Below are positions 36,901 through 44,420 of a stretch of DNA of 57,188 nucleotides, in pieces. The notes under the pieces are model-generated. The model did not search any database. It worked only from the letters and a program-made list of their open reading frames with translations, and was not told the origin of the DNA. A program made the position numbers and the translations under genes. The DNA comes from JAAYAY01 sp964429355 (GTDB lineage: Bacteria > Planctomycetota > Planctomycetia > Pirellulales > Thermoguttaceae). The DNA lies in the NCBI GenBank assembly GCA_964429355.1, contig CAYSCH010000007.1, positions 1 through 57,188 of the forward strand, written 5' to 3'. Position 1 is the stretch's first letter. The number at the start of each line of letters is the position of its first letter.

Positions 36901-37995
36901 GCCTTCGAGTTCGAATTGACCGCCGGCCGCATCGTGCGGATCAATGGCACCCGTTACCAGTTCGCAGATGTCACAGGTGTTGCGGAAACCTTCAACTTCG
37001 ACGGCGGGGATGGAACCGATTCGGCGACCTTCACGGGGAGCGAGGCCGTTGAATCGGCCCGGTTCTTCACCGGCGCCGGGGAGTTCTTCTCCGGCAGCGA
37101 AACCTACGATGGAACCGGGTTCTTTGTGGAAGCGGCCGCCGAGAACCTCATCGCCTTCAGCGGCGGTGGGCGCGATTTCGCCAAGATGTATGACTCGCCC
37201 GGCGATGACCTCTTCACATCTTCCCCCGCAACATCAACCCTGGTCGGGGTGGGTTACTCCCATGCCGCCCACAACTTCTATTCTGCTCATGGCTATGCCA
37301 CGAACCGCACTGGCAGCGACCGCTCCGGCGGTAACGACCATGCGATCATGCACGATTCCGAAGGCAAGGATAAGCTCAAGGTCGACTGGGCTGATGCCGA
37401 GCAGTTCTTCGGCAAGCTCTACGGGGGCAATTACTACACCCGGGCCAAGAACTTCGAGATCATCGATGCCGCCTCGACCGGTGGAAACGACCTCGCCGTC
37501 GTCATCGCATCGCCGGGCAACGATGAGCTCTACCTCAAGCAGGGAGTTGGCCGTATCACCAACGATCAGACCGAGGTCGAGTTCCTCGGCTTCAATACGG
37601 TGATCGCTTCCGCCGGCGCGGGCTACGACATCGTCCGTCTGGAGGACACGGCCGGCGACGACGAGATGCGAGGCCGCAGTCACAAGACCCTCATGACCGG
37701 GCCCGGTTACTCCATCACTGCCCGTTACTTCGACGAGGTCTACGCCGAAGCGAAGAACGGCGGAGACGACAAGGCCAAGTTCCATCCCACCGCCGCGGAC
37801 GATATCCTCCACGCACGGGAAGTGGACGGAAAGGCGTGGGCTCAGCTCGCAGTCGACGGCGCCACCGAGGACCTGCTTTACGAGGCCCTCGGTTTCGACC
37901 TCGTCAGGGCCTATGAATCGGACGGAAATGACAAGGTCGACCGAACCGAAGAGTTCGATTGGCTCCTCCTGGACGGCGATTGGACCGACCTCTAG
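3973..37995 (+). CDS. Giant multidomain secreted protease/GEVED/PKD surface protein (about 11,330 residues)
   Basis: One gene crossing two 10-N gaps; the coding parts are 3973-7602, 7614-29327 and 29338-37995 (1210 + 7238 + 2885 codons). The ATG at 3973 has GGGAGAAG 7 nt upstream. Domain order by approximate residue: a basic N-terminus with the LEPR-XLL-like motif MEQFEDRVLLS (43-53); a subtilisin S8 domain with Asp135, His161 (HATHVAGTIG) and Ser407 (GTSMASPNVTG); a KP-43-like jelly roll; Ig-like and PPC-type segments; a metzincin-like protease with HEIGHALNLSH (1213-1223); PPC and beta-helix repeats (1400-2050); a propeller-like region; a jelly roll interrupted by six modules (3029-3701); another beta-helix; 18 GEVED units (4380-9476); 13 PKD-like domains (to about 10,856); and an acidic six-fold repeat to the end. 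I found no PEP-CTERM, LPXTG or dockerin. A role as an exported, Ca-stabilised adhesive or degradative surface protein is inferred. Confidence 0.85.
7603..7612. other. 10-N scaffold gap inside the metalloprotease motif
   Basis: The left contig ends with codons for ALHEVGDALSMG followed by unrelated residues. The right contig starts with ALHEIGHALNLSHDYD. The two ends are diverged versions of the same zinc-motif segment, so the contigs probably overlap and the N run does not stand for ten missing bases. The right version has the intact HExxHxxxxxH site. Confidence 0.85.
13069..15085 (+). repeat. Six tandem copies of a ~113-residue module inside a jelly-roll domain
   Basis: Six coding repeats with a period of about 340 bp start near 13069, 13430, 13775, 14115, 14460 and 14808. 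Each has the pattern NNDFEI.A...G..GN...VF, then .A.W....G.LTVTF.PG.TTA..LV.AIN....PL.A.L, then a linker such as DPTNNGSD..LAAELA and VTSGG. The pattern loosely resembles flagellin hook IN and phage-tail modules, but I cannot assign a family. The block splits a host jelly roll. The first half ends at YDSARVWLWGS just before it, and the second half resumes at QWYLLATNNS and continues to WRQARVDLGDFAGLSGLKL and GFYVDDILVGF. Confidence 0.8.
17985..30415 (+). repeat. Dispersed copies of the ~113-residue module nested in GEVED units
   Basis: At least a dozen more copies of the 13-15 kb module occur within the GEVED array. They start near 17985, 18412, 18705, 19050, 19415, 20330 (truncated), 20535, 20880, 21385, 22130, 23720, 25130, 28090 and 30195. 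Five of them (17985, 22130, 25130, 28090, 30195) sit in the same place. They split the acidic loop between GDD and DDEDGV (DDEEGV or DDEQGV in two units), and each is preceded by the linker D(N)DGSGTI.AADL or a variant. Others sit before or after the WIDFNGDG strand. Confidence 0.75.
29328..29337. other. 10-N scaffold gap at a GEVED repeat boundary
   Basis: The left contig ends on codons VDTI and the right contig begins on codons AYSGEVEDY. If the ten N are removed, the frames join exactly to give VDTIAYSGEVEDY, the standard end of a GEVED unit. The true gap is therefore zero, or a whole number of codons such as collapsed repeat units. Confidence 0.85.
32425..36560 (+). repeat. Thirteen PKD-like domains, mostly in alternating A/B pairs
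   Basis: The repeats start near 32430, 32815, 33120, 33465, 33828, 34160, 34460, 34790, 35115, 35415, 35700, 35990 and 36255. The hallmarks are ADAGGPY, LDASAS or LDGS, W.WD.(D/N).DG and LRVTD. For the first ten, two types alternate: an A type, usually opening with GGPY and ending near DNQP or ENQP, and a B type with YEWDF.Y and a tail like NSPA....V..GN. The higher-order unit is thus a pair of about 220 residues. PKD domains are common in secreted proteins and often mediate polysaccharide or protein contacts. Confidence 0.85.
37160..37990 (+). repeat. Six-fold acidic C-terminal repeat of the giant protein
   Basis: Six motifs of the form GG.D.A...DS.G.D appear about every 45-54 residues: GGRDFAKMYDSPGDDLF, GGNDHAIMHDSEGKDKL, GGNDLAVVIASPGNDEL, AGYDIVRLEDTAGDDEM, GGDDKAKFHPTAADDIL and LGFDLVRAYESDGNDKV. 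Aromatic-rich spacers lie between them (for example FFGKLYGGNYYTRAKNFE). The motif is reminiscent of RTX calcium repeats but lacks the GGXGXDXUX nonapeptide series. It may be a secretion or surface-anchoring tail. Confidence 0.7.
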
Positions 37996-38041
37996 TTGGC
38001 GATAACCCTGGAGGGGGTGACGCAACGGGGAGAAAGCATGA

Positions 38042-38081
38042 GCGACTGGCGCCGAGTGGTGTATCACTCGGCGTCAGTCGC
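38042..38081 (+). terminator. Strong hairpin downstream of the giant gene
   Basis: A 17-bp stem (38042-38058 with 38065-38081, one G-T wobble) closes on a 6-nt loop, GTGTAT. It begins 46 nt after the stop at 37995. No U-run follows, so it may act as an intrinsic-like or 3'-protective structure. The rest of the 358-bp spacer up to dprA shows only the promoter candidate at 38184. Confidence 0.6.
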
Positions 38082-38183
38082 CGGCTTTGACGGTGCCTGC
38101 GTGCGGCACTTCGCAAGAAGCGAAGGACGATCCCGGCTGTGCCCAACTCACTTTGCCCAGGATCTGAAAGGCTCCACGAGTTA

Positions 38184-38213
38184 TTGACTCGCCCGTTCCC
38201 TGCCGCTTATGCT
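38184..38213 (+). promoter_or_regulatory. Candidate promoter of dprA
   Basis: TTGACT (38184-38189, 5/6 to consensus) and TATGCT (38208-38213, 4/6) are separated by 18 nt, about 140 nt before the dprA start. Assigned by consensus only. Confidence 0.4.
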
Positions 38214-38353
38214 CCTATTGTCCGCCAGGGTAGTGTTCCTGCACTGGGGTACAACGGCTGACACGCTGGCAGACTTCTGCCGATGAGCTTCGGCAATTCT
38301 CGTCGCATCGACGATTCGCAGGGAGAGATCTTGGCAAGGGGAGAGGCCTATCC

Positions 38354-39490
38354 ATGACCGACGATCCGCGGCAGCAGGCGCCAGCCGATGAGCAGCGACT
38401 CCGAGACAACCTTCTTCTTGCCATGATCCCTGGCGTGGGACCGCGGATCCGCCAGTCGCTCCTGACCCGGTTCGGCACGCCGGAAGGGGTTCTGGCGGCC
38501 CCGATGGATCGTCTGCGCGAGGTTTCCGGAGTGGGACCCAAATTGGCCCGGGCGATCACCTTTGCAGAACGAGAGATCGATGTCGACGCCCAAATCCAGT
38601 TGTGCCGGGAAAGGCAGGTCCGGATCGTTGTCGACAGCGACGAGGCGTACCCGCCCGCGCTCAAGGAAATCGACGATCCTCCGGGCATTCTGTTCGTCAG
38701 CGGCCAGTTGCGTCCCGACGATCGCATGGCGGTTGCAGTCGTGGGAACGCGGCACGCCACCCACTACGGGCTCCGCCAGGCCGAACGCCTGGCGATGGGA
38801 CTTGCCCGGGCGGGGATGACTGTTGTCAGCGGCCTGGCTCGGGGCATCGACGCCGCCGCTCACCGTGGGGCCCTTGCCGGCGGCGGCAGGACCTTGGCCG
38901 TGCTGGGGAGCGGCGTGCTCAATATCTACCCCCCTGAACACGATGTGCTCGCCGGGGAGGTCCTCGATCGGGGAGCCCTGATCAGCGAATCCCCACCCCT
39001 GGCTTCGCCCCGAACGGGCTGCTTTCCGCAGCGGAATCGCATTATCAGCGGCCTTTCGCTGGGGGTGGTCGTCGTCGAGGCGGGGATTCGCAGCGGGGCC
39101 CTGATCACCGCCCGTCTGGCCATGGAACAGAATCGCGAGGTCTTCGCCGTGCCCGGCCGGGTGGACGACCGAACCGCCCAAGGCTGCCACCGCCTGCTGC
39201 GCGACGGTGCGGCTCTGGTGGAATCGGTGGACGACATTCTCGAACATCTCGGTCCCCTCGCCCACCCTGCCCCAAGAGAAGACGGCACGGAAGTTCGCCA
39301 CCCGGCCGAACTGCAACTCAACGAGTTCGAGCAGAGAATCCTCGCCGCCGTCGACACGGACCCCACTTCCGTCGACCGACTCGTCAGCGAAACCGGCCTG
39401 CCGGTTGCGCGTATCCTATCGACCCTGAGTGTGCTGGAGATGCGGCGACTCATCCGACGGTTGACGGGAACCACGGTCGTTCGGATCTAA
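38354..39490 (+). CDS. dprA: DNA-processing protein DprA (Smf)
   Basis: A cytoplasmic protein of 378 residues. It binds incoming single-stranded DNA during natural transformation and loads RecA. Residues 15-75 form a helix-hairpin-helix/SAM-like region (IPGVGPRIRQSLL, VSGVGPKLARAI). The central Rossmann-like core shows VAVVGTRHATHYG, VVSGLARGIDAAAHRGAL, LAVLGSGVLNIYPPEH, RTGCFPQRNRIISGLS and VVVEAGIRSGALITARLA. The C-terminus (from about residue 318) is a winged-helix domain, LNEFEQRILAAVDTDPTSVD to LSVLEMRRLIRRL. The length is typical for the family. The ATG at 38354 follows the purine-rich GGGGAGAGG. It stands alone, without topA next to it. Confidence 0.95.
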   Translation: MTDDPRQQAPADEQRLRDNLLLAMIPGVGPRIRQSLLTRFGTPEGVLAAPMDRLREVSGVGPKLARAITFAEREIDVDAQIQLCRERQVRIVVDSDEAYPPALKEIDDPPGILFVSGQLRPDDRMAVAVVGTRHATHYGLRQAERLAMGLARAGMTVVSGLARGIDAAAHRGALAGGGRTLAVLGSGVLNIYPPEHDVLAGEVLDRGALISESPPLASPRTGCFPQRNRIISGLSLGVVVVEAGIRSGALITARLAMEQNREVFAVPGRVDDRTAQGCHRLLRDGAALVESVDDILEHLGPLAHPAPREDGTEVRHPAELQLNEFEQRILAAVDTDPTSVDRLVSETGLPVARILSTLSVLEMRRLIRRLTGTTVVRI

Positions 39491-39506
39491 ATGGCCTTGC
39501 GTGATT
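39487..39506 (+). repeat. 20-bp repeat at the dprA stop codon (copy 1)
   Basis: CTAAATGGCCTTGCGTGATT includes the dprA stop TAA and is identical to 54680-54699, which includes the stop of the lipoate ligase-like gene. Identity stops abruptly on both sides. Confidence 0.8.
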
Positions 39507-39677
39507 CCCAGAGGAAATTGCCGCAAGACGATGAGGAACTCGATGGGACGGGACTGACAGAGCATGTAGGCAAAACACGGGCGCAACGCGAGCGCGGGGT
39601 AAGCCCACGCGGATATCTTCAGGACGACCATTTTTTCCGCGAATCAGGCAAAGCTGTTCAGGGCAGACGCATGCTTG

Positions 39678-41402
39678 TTACGGCGTGCGTTCCCGCATCG
39701 CGCCTGCTGGAACTTCAGAGCGTGCCTGGATGTCTCGTAGCCATCTGCGAATCTCGTCGGCGGGTTTCGGGGCACCGGCACGTTCAGCGAGTTCCGCCGC
39801 CTTCTCGCCTGTCGCAACGGCCAAGTCGCGCTGGTCTGATGCGAGGTAAGCCTTCGCCAGGATATGGAGGCACTGGGGATCGCTCCATTGGGTCAGGTCG
39901 CAAGCCCGTCGAGCAAGCCGCACGGCCTCCTCGTGCCCCGGCTGTCCGAATCTGTCCGACCCGATCAACTTCCGCACGCGGCTGCACAACGCGGCATGGT
40001 TGTCCGCGAAGTCTAATTCCAGGGACCTCAAGGCGTGCTTCTCGGCACGCGGAACGTCACCGATCGTCAGCAGGTGCTTTGCCAGCAGATCATGCGCAAT
40101 CGCGTTGTCGGGGCAAATCTCCACGCAGTTTTCCCAGAGCGCGAGGCTGTCTTGCCAGGTCTGCACTTGCCGAATGCTCCGCATGTCAAGTACCAGAACG
40201 ACCAAAACGGCCATTGCAGTGGCACCCACGAGAGCCGTTCGGCTCCTCAATGCGGCGTCCAGCGCCCTGAACGCAATCGATAGGGAAACAACCAGTCCCA
40301 CGAGCGGCAGATAAAGAAAACGATCGGCGCGGTGAATGTGGTGGACCAGGATCTGGGAGCTTGGCCCCAGAGCAAGCACAAACCAGAGCAGGCCGAAGAG
40401 CAGCACTTTCTGCCGCCGCAGCTTCCACATGGCCAGACACGTCGCTGCTGCGGCCATCGCGCCCAGAACGACAGTCGGTGTCAGAAAAGTCCCCGGCTTG
40501 ACACGTGAGTAGTAGACGGCCAACTCCGACGGCCAAACAAGCGACTTCACATTCAGCCAGTACACGCTGAGCACCAATCTCAACCGTTCGGGGACCGAGA
40601 TTCCCGATTCGAGCACGATCGACTCGGCGTTGCGGCAGAGAACTTTGATCACGAGGGCTGTGGCCCCAATGACCCAAAGCGCGGCGGTGCCGGCGATCAC
40701 CTTCCGTCGTCTTGGTTTGGCAAGAGTGAGCAGATCCCACGCAGTAATGAGCAAGGGAATCACGGCAGCAACGGCATTGCTAAGGCAGGCCAGCGCGCAC
40801 GAAATAGCCGCTGCCGCATGCCAGCCGAACACCGCGGCTCGACCTGCATCTTCCGCCACGCCGCGTGCCGACAGGTGAAAATGGAAACAACCTAAGGCCC
40901 CCAGCGTCATCAGCAGTTCTTCCCGGCCCGGCACCCAAGTCACCGGCTCCACAACGACCGGATGGATGGCAAATATGGCCGTGGCGAAGGCTGCGGCGAA
41001 GACGTCCCATGCCGGTGAGCCACCCTCACGCATGGGGACCTGCGGGTACACTCGCAGGATCAACGAGAAAACCATCACGACGTTGACCCAGTGAATCAAG
41101 CCGTTGGTCAGCTTGAATCCACGAGGATCCAGTCCCCAGACGGAATAGTCCACGGCATAGCTCAGCGTCCGAATCGGGTAGTAACTGCTGATACAGCGCG
41201 AAGTGAAGATATGCTTGAGATTCTCGCCGGTCAGGCCTCGAATGTAGGGATTGCGGAGCACTTGCTCATCCACGTCGTAGTCCACGAACTCGAATCCCGG
41301 GATGGGGAAGAACACAACCACCACCAGGTAGAGTAGGCCGAACAGGGCAATCACCACCGGCCAATGAAGGGCTGGCCGGTCTTGGACTGCTATTCTCGCC
41401 AT
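39678..41402 (-). CDS. TMTC-like multi-spanning membrane protein with C-terminal TPR region
   Basis: A protein of about 574 residues. The N-terminal two thirds has roughly ten hydrophobic segments; the first is WPVVIALFGLLYLVVVVFFP. The first extracytoplasmic loop carries the GT-C-like pattern FVDYDVDEQVLRNPYIRGL followed by SYYPIRTLSYAVDY, as in TMTC/DUF1736-type and PMT-like glycosyltransferases. The C-terminus, after about residue 430, has TPR-like helices (LWENCVEICPDNAIAHDLLA, AEKHALRSLELDFADNHAAL). It could transfer sugars from lipid carriers to exported proteins, but no catalytic residue can be confirmed. The ATG at 41402 is chosen because hydrophobic sequence starts right after it; the frame is open to 41534 with only a TTG there, so the start is uncertain. 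It is convergent with dprA. Confidence 0.75.
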   Translation of the reverse strand: MARIAVQDRPALHWPVVIALFGLLYLVVVVFFPIPGFEFVDYDVDEQVLRNPYIRGLTGENLKHIFTSRCISSYYPIRTLSYAVDYSVWGLDPRGFKLTNGLIHWVNVVMVFSLILRVYPQVPMREGGSPAWDVFAAAFATAIFAIHPVVVEPVTWVPGREELLMTLGALGCFHFHLSARGVAEDAGRAAVFGWHAAAAISCALACLSNAVAAVIPLLITAWDLLTLAKPRRRKVIAGTAALWVIGATALVIKVLCRNAESIVLESGISVPERLRLVLSVYWLNVKSLVWPSELAVYYSRVKPGTFLTPTVVLGAMAAAATCLAMWKLRRQKVLLFGLLWFVLALGPSSQILVHHIHRADRFLYLPLVGLVVSLSIAFRALDAALRSRTALVGATAMAVLVVLVLDMRSIRQVQTWQDSLALWENCVEICPDNAIAHDLLAKHLLTIGDVPRAEKHALRSLELDFADNHAALCSRVRKLIGSDRFGQPGHEEAVRLARRACDLTQWSDPQCLHILAKAYLASDQRDLAVATGEKAAELAERAGAPKPADEIRRWLRDIQARSEVPAGAMRERTP

Positions 41403-41681
41403 GGCAACATACCGCCGATTCGGGATCGTATGGGGGTCTGTCTGCACAATGTAGCTGCCTCGAATAAGGAGATCAACGTGCGTTCTCAACCGGTTCGAGC
41501 GACAAGACGGGACTTCTAACGCCGAACTAAACAAGGGCTAACTCAGACGCAATCGGTGTGCGGGATAATACGGCGACCCACCCAGGAGGTTCCTCGAACG
41601 ACCAAGAGTCTGCGACCGATCAACGCAAAGATACTGACGTGCAATGGACCCGATGGGCAGACATGGTCATCCCAGGCGATT

Positions 41682-41699
41682 CGTGAATTATTATTCACG
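41682..41699. promoter_or_regulatory. Perfect palindrome in the 5' region of the first DUF1559 gene
   Basis: CGTGAAT-TATT-ATTCACG forms a perfect 7-bp inverted repeat with a 4-nt spacer, 118 nt before the DUF1559 ATG and between divergent genes. It could be an operator or a small hairpin. The rest of the 414-bp spacer (41403-41816) shows nothing else I recognise. Confidence 0.35.
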
Positions 41700-41816
41700 C
41701 TAAATAGCATAGCGGTTGCGTCGTCACGCAAATATGATGGTGTTCGGGTGGCGATATGCGTAAAGGCTACCCACAGCCATCTGTCCCATTTCTGTTCTTT
41801 TGATCGGGGAGAAGTC

Positions 41817-42773
41817 ATGTCCGCTGGAAGTCGTCGAAGGTTGGGGTTCACCTTGGTGGAACTCCTGGTTGTCATTGCAATCATCGGAATCCTGATTGCA
41901 CTCTTATTGCCCGCCGTTCAGGCAGCACGGGAAGCGGCTCGCCGGTCCCAGTGCACCAACCAGCTCAAGCAGATCGCGCTGGCCGTTCACAATTACCACG
42001 ATACTTACAAGGAACTCCCTCCCGCGGCAGCCGGAGGGTGGGGCCAGACGTATCATGCCTACATCCTGCCCTTTATTGAACAGCAGGCTGTGTATGATAT
42101 TTTCGCCCCGTGGAGCGATTCGGGTTCCGCTGGCACTGACCGTCCAACCGACCGATTTACGATCGTAGCGATGACTATCATTCCAGGCTTCAAGTGCCCG
42201 TCGGATCCGCAGCCGGCGTACTGGAATTTGAACTCTGTCAACAACCGTGGAGTGGGCAACTACTCGGCATGCGTCGGCGGGGACTTGTGGGAATCGGATA
42301 ACGTCGACACCGCCGCCCCCACTGCCATTGATGTTCGGAATTCCAACGGCATGTTGCTGCCGTACATGTTCACGACCAGCTCGCGTCGCCGCCCATGTGT
42401 TCGGCTGGCTGAGGTGATCGACGGCACGTCGACCACGCCCACGGTGGCGGAGCCGCCGGCGACGGTTGACCCCTCCGTGTGCAACGTTTGTGATCGAGTG
42501 TACCACTACAGCAACAACATCGACAGCAGCGCGGGTACAGACTACTCCGAGACCGTCGGGTCGACCTACTACCCGATCAACCTTATGTTCTCAACCGACC
42601 CCACAGTTACGGCGGAGACTCAGAAGGAGCTGGCCTTCGGCAGCTACCATCCGGGCGGCTGCAACGGTGCCTTGGGCGACGCCTCGGTGCGGTTCTTTTC
42701 GGAGACAATGAATATCGCGACCTGGCGTGCAGTCGGCTCGCGGAACGGCAAAGAGACCTTGGGGGACTTTTAG
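41817..42773 (+). CDS. DUF1559 prepilin-like protein, copy 1
   Basis: A protein of 318 residues with a type IV pilin-like N-terminus: a short basic leader, the prepilin peptidase site G-FTLVELL and a hydrophobic helix (VVIAIIGILIALLLPAVQAA), then AREAARRSQCTNQLKQI and the DUF1559 core. It is expected to be processed by PilD and held in or exported across the membrane; such proteins are highly expanded in planctomycetes and their function is unknown. The C-terminal H-G-G motif is present (SYHPGGCNGALGDASVRF). The ATG at 41817 follows GGGGAGAAG. Oddly, the usually conserved DGTSNTLMVAE is DGTSTTPTVAE here, with two Pro/Thr replacements that suggest relaxed constraint. A close paralogue follows downstream. 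Confidence 0.9.
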   Translation: MSAGSRRRLGFTLVELLVVIAIIGILIALLLPAVQAAREAARRSQCTNQLKQIALAVHNYHDTYKELPPAAAGGWGQTYHAYILPFIEQQAVYDIFAPWSDSGSAGTDRPTDRFTIVAMTIIPGFKCPSDPQPAYWNLNSVNNRGVGNYSACVGGDLWESDNVDTAAPTAIDVRNSNGMLLPYMFTTSSRRRPCVRLAEVIDGTSTTPTVAEPPATVDPSVCNVCDRVYHYSNNIDSSAGTDYSETVGSTYYPINLMFSTDPTVTAETQKELAFGSYHPGGCNGALGDASVRFFSETMNIATWRAVGSRNGKETLGDF

Positions 42774-42826
42774 TGACTTGTCGGTGCTGAGCTCCTGAAA
42801 ATCCGCGAGGGAATCGCTTGTACGAA

Positions 42827-42861
42827 TTCATGGGGCCGGATTGCCAATCCGGCCCCATGAA
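42827..42861 (+). terminator. 16-bp perfect hairpin after DUF1559 copy 1
   Basis: A perfect 16-bp stem (42827-42842 with 42846-42861) has a 3-nt loop, GCC, and starts 54 nt after the stop. It lacks a clear U-run but is flanked by TT/AA. It is the only structure I recognise in the 458-bp spacer (42774-43231) between the two DUF1559 genes. Confidence 0.6.
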
Positions 42862-43231
42862 AACTGGCCGGATAGTCCGTCCTACCGCACCCCCATCTTC
42901 CCTCTGCAAGACTACTCATTCTCTCTGAGTATTCCCTCCCCTCTCGATCAACCGCCAAGCCGCCCGGAACCCATGCGTTCGACAGCATACCCCTCAAGTG
43001 GGTGCCCCTTATTCGCGGCCAAAGCCACTTCGCGATCCTCGGCCTCTGTTTGCATCTCGCCGTATCCCCAACCGGAAGGGTATGCATATATATATTCACA
43101 TGTTTCTCCTACAAACGGGGTGGACGCGGGAAATCCAAGGCTTATCATAAAGCTGCACAGGGTGCTGATTGCCATGTCACGTTTGGGTACGTGACTGTTT
43201 TCCTGTTCTCTTCTTTTCTGGGGGGATGACC

Positions 43232-44185
43232 ATGTCCAAGTATGGTTGTCGCAAGTTGGGGTTCACGTTGGTCGAACTCCTTGTTGTCATCGCAATCATT
43301 GGGATCTTGATTGCGCTTTTATTGCCCGCCGTTCAGGCAGCACGGGAAGCGGCTCGCCGGTCCCAGTGCACCAACCAGCTCAAACAGATCGCGCTGGCCA
43401 TCCACAACTATCACGATACGTATAAGGAGCTGCCTCCGGCGGCTGCCGGTGGTTGGGGACAAACGTATCATGCCTACATCCTTCCGTTCATCGAACAGCA
43501 AGCGGTATACGACATCTGCCCTCCCTGGAGTGATTCTGGCTCCGCAAGGTCCGACTATCCCAACGATCGTTTTACAATCCTGTCGAAGACCGTCATTCCC
43601 ACGTTCAAGTGCCCATCCGATCCACAGCCAGCGGTCTGGAGTTCTCTCAATGACATCAGCCAGCGTGGAGCGGGCAACTATTCGGCGTGCGTCGGCGGGA
43701 ACTTGTTTGAAACGGACAACGCCGATCCCGCCTTTGCCATCGACGTGAGAAATGCCAATGGCATGATACTGCCCTACAGCTTTACGTCTGGCACTCGACG
43801 CCGTCCGTGTGTTCGGCTGGCTGAGGTGATTGACGGCACTTCGAATACGCTTATGGTGGCTGAGGCACCGTGCAGCGTTGACGACAGTGTGTGCGCGTAC
43901 TGTGACCACCTTTACCTCTACAGCAACGGTATCGACAGCGGCAACGGAACGGACTACTCCGAGATTCTCGGGTCGACCTACTACCCGATCAACCTCATGT
44001 TCTCAACCGACCCCACAGTTTCGGCGGAGACTCAGAAAGAGTTGTCTTTCGGCAGCTACCATCCGGGCGGCTGCAACGGTGCCTTGGGCGACGCCTCGGT
44101 GCGGTTCTTTTCGGAGACAATGAATATCGCGACCTGGCGGGCAATCGGCTCGCGGAACGGCAAGGAGACCTTGGGGGACTTCTAG
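43232..44185 (+). CDS. DUF1559 prepilin-like protein, copy 2
   Basis: A 317-residue paralogue of the upstream gene with the same prepilin leader (KLGFTLVELLVVIAIIGILI), the same Cys after RRS and the same C-terminal GGCNGALGDASVRFFSETM. The motif DGTSNTLMVAEAP is intact here, unlike copy 1. The ATG at 43232 is preferred over 43226 because GGGGGG ends 6 nt before it. The DNA identity to copy 1 is patchy: 65 bp around 43319-43383 and 92 bp at 44048-44139 are identical, with diverged sequence between. Expected to act at the cell envelope; the small lipoprotein downstream is a common partner of such genes. Confidence 0.9.
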   Translation: MSKYGCRKLGFTLVELLVVIAIIGILIALLLPAVQAAREAARRSQCTNQLKQIALAIHNYHDTYKELPPAAAGGWGQTYHAYILPFIEQQAVYDICPPWSDSGSARSDYPNDRFTILSKTVIPTFKCPSDPQPAVWSSLNDISQRGAGNYSACVGGNLFETDNADPAFAIDVRNANGMILPYSFTSGTRRRPCVRLAEVIDGTSNTLMVAEAPCSVDDSVCAYCDHLYLYSNGIDSGNGTDYSEILGSTYYPINLMFSTDPTVSAETQKELSFGSYHPGGCNGALGDASVRFFSETMNIATWRAIGSRNGKETLGDF

Positions 44186-44343
44186 TGCTTTGTCAGTGCT
44201 GAGATTCTGGGGCGGGTGGCTGGGAGTCGAGCGACAGCGAGCCCTCAGTTGCCCGAGCCTAAGCGTTTGCTGCCGCTCGGAATCACTACCCCTGGTTTTG
44301 GGATCGACAGAGCACCGGATCGTAAGGGGCGGTTGTTTGTAGC

Positions 44344-44380
44344 TGCTGCCGGCCCGATCGGCGGGAAAACACCGGCAGCA
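44344..44380 (+). other. Nested hairpin upstream of the small lipoprotein
   Basis: TGCTGCCGG (44344-44352) pairs with CCGGCAGCA (44372-44380). An inner 4-bp stem, CCCG/CGGG, lies in the loop. It sits between DUF1559 copy 2 and the lipoprotein start at 44421 and could be a transcript-processing or attenuating structure. Confidence 0.4.
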
Positions 44381-44420
44381 AGAGTTAGTCCGTACTATCA
44401 GCAACGTTGGAGAAAATGGA

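Noticed and set aside
37160..37990. RTX toxin C-terminus
   Set aside because: The motif lacks the consecutive GGXGXDXUX nonapeptides and has long spacers; similarity is limited to Gly/Asp content.
36560..37995. PEP-CTERM, LPXTG or dockerin anchor at the end of the giant protein
   Set aside because: The C-terminus ends in WLLLDGDWTDL with no terminal hydrophobic helix, basic tail, sortase motif or dockerin duplicate.
39491..40270. Plus-strand ORF starting directly after dprA (MALRDSQRK...)
   Set aside because: Most of it is antisense to the membrane/TPR gene and has no domain. The shared MALRD start only reflects the 20-bp repeat; the copy after the lipoate ligase-like gene stops after five codons.
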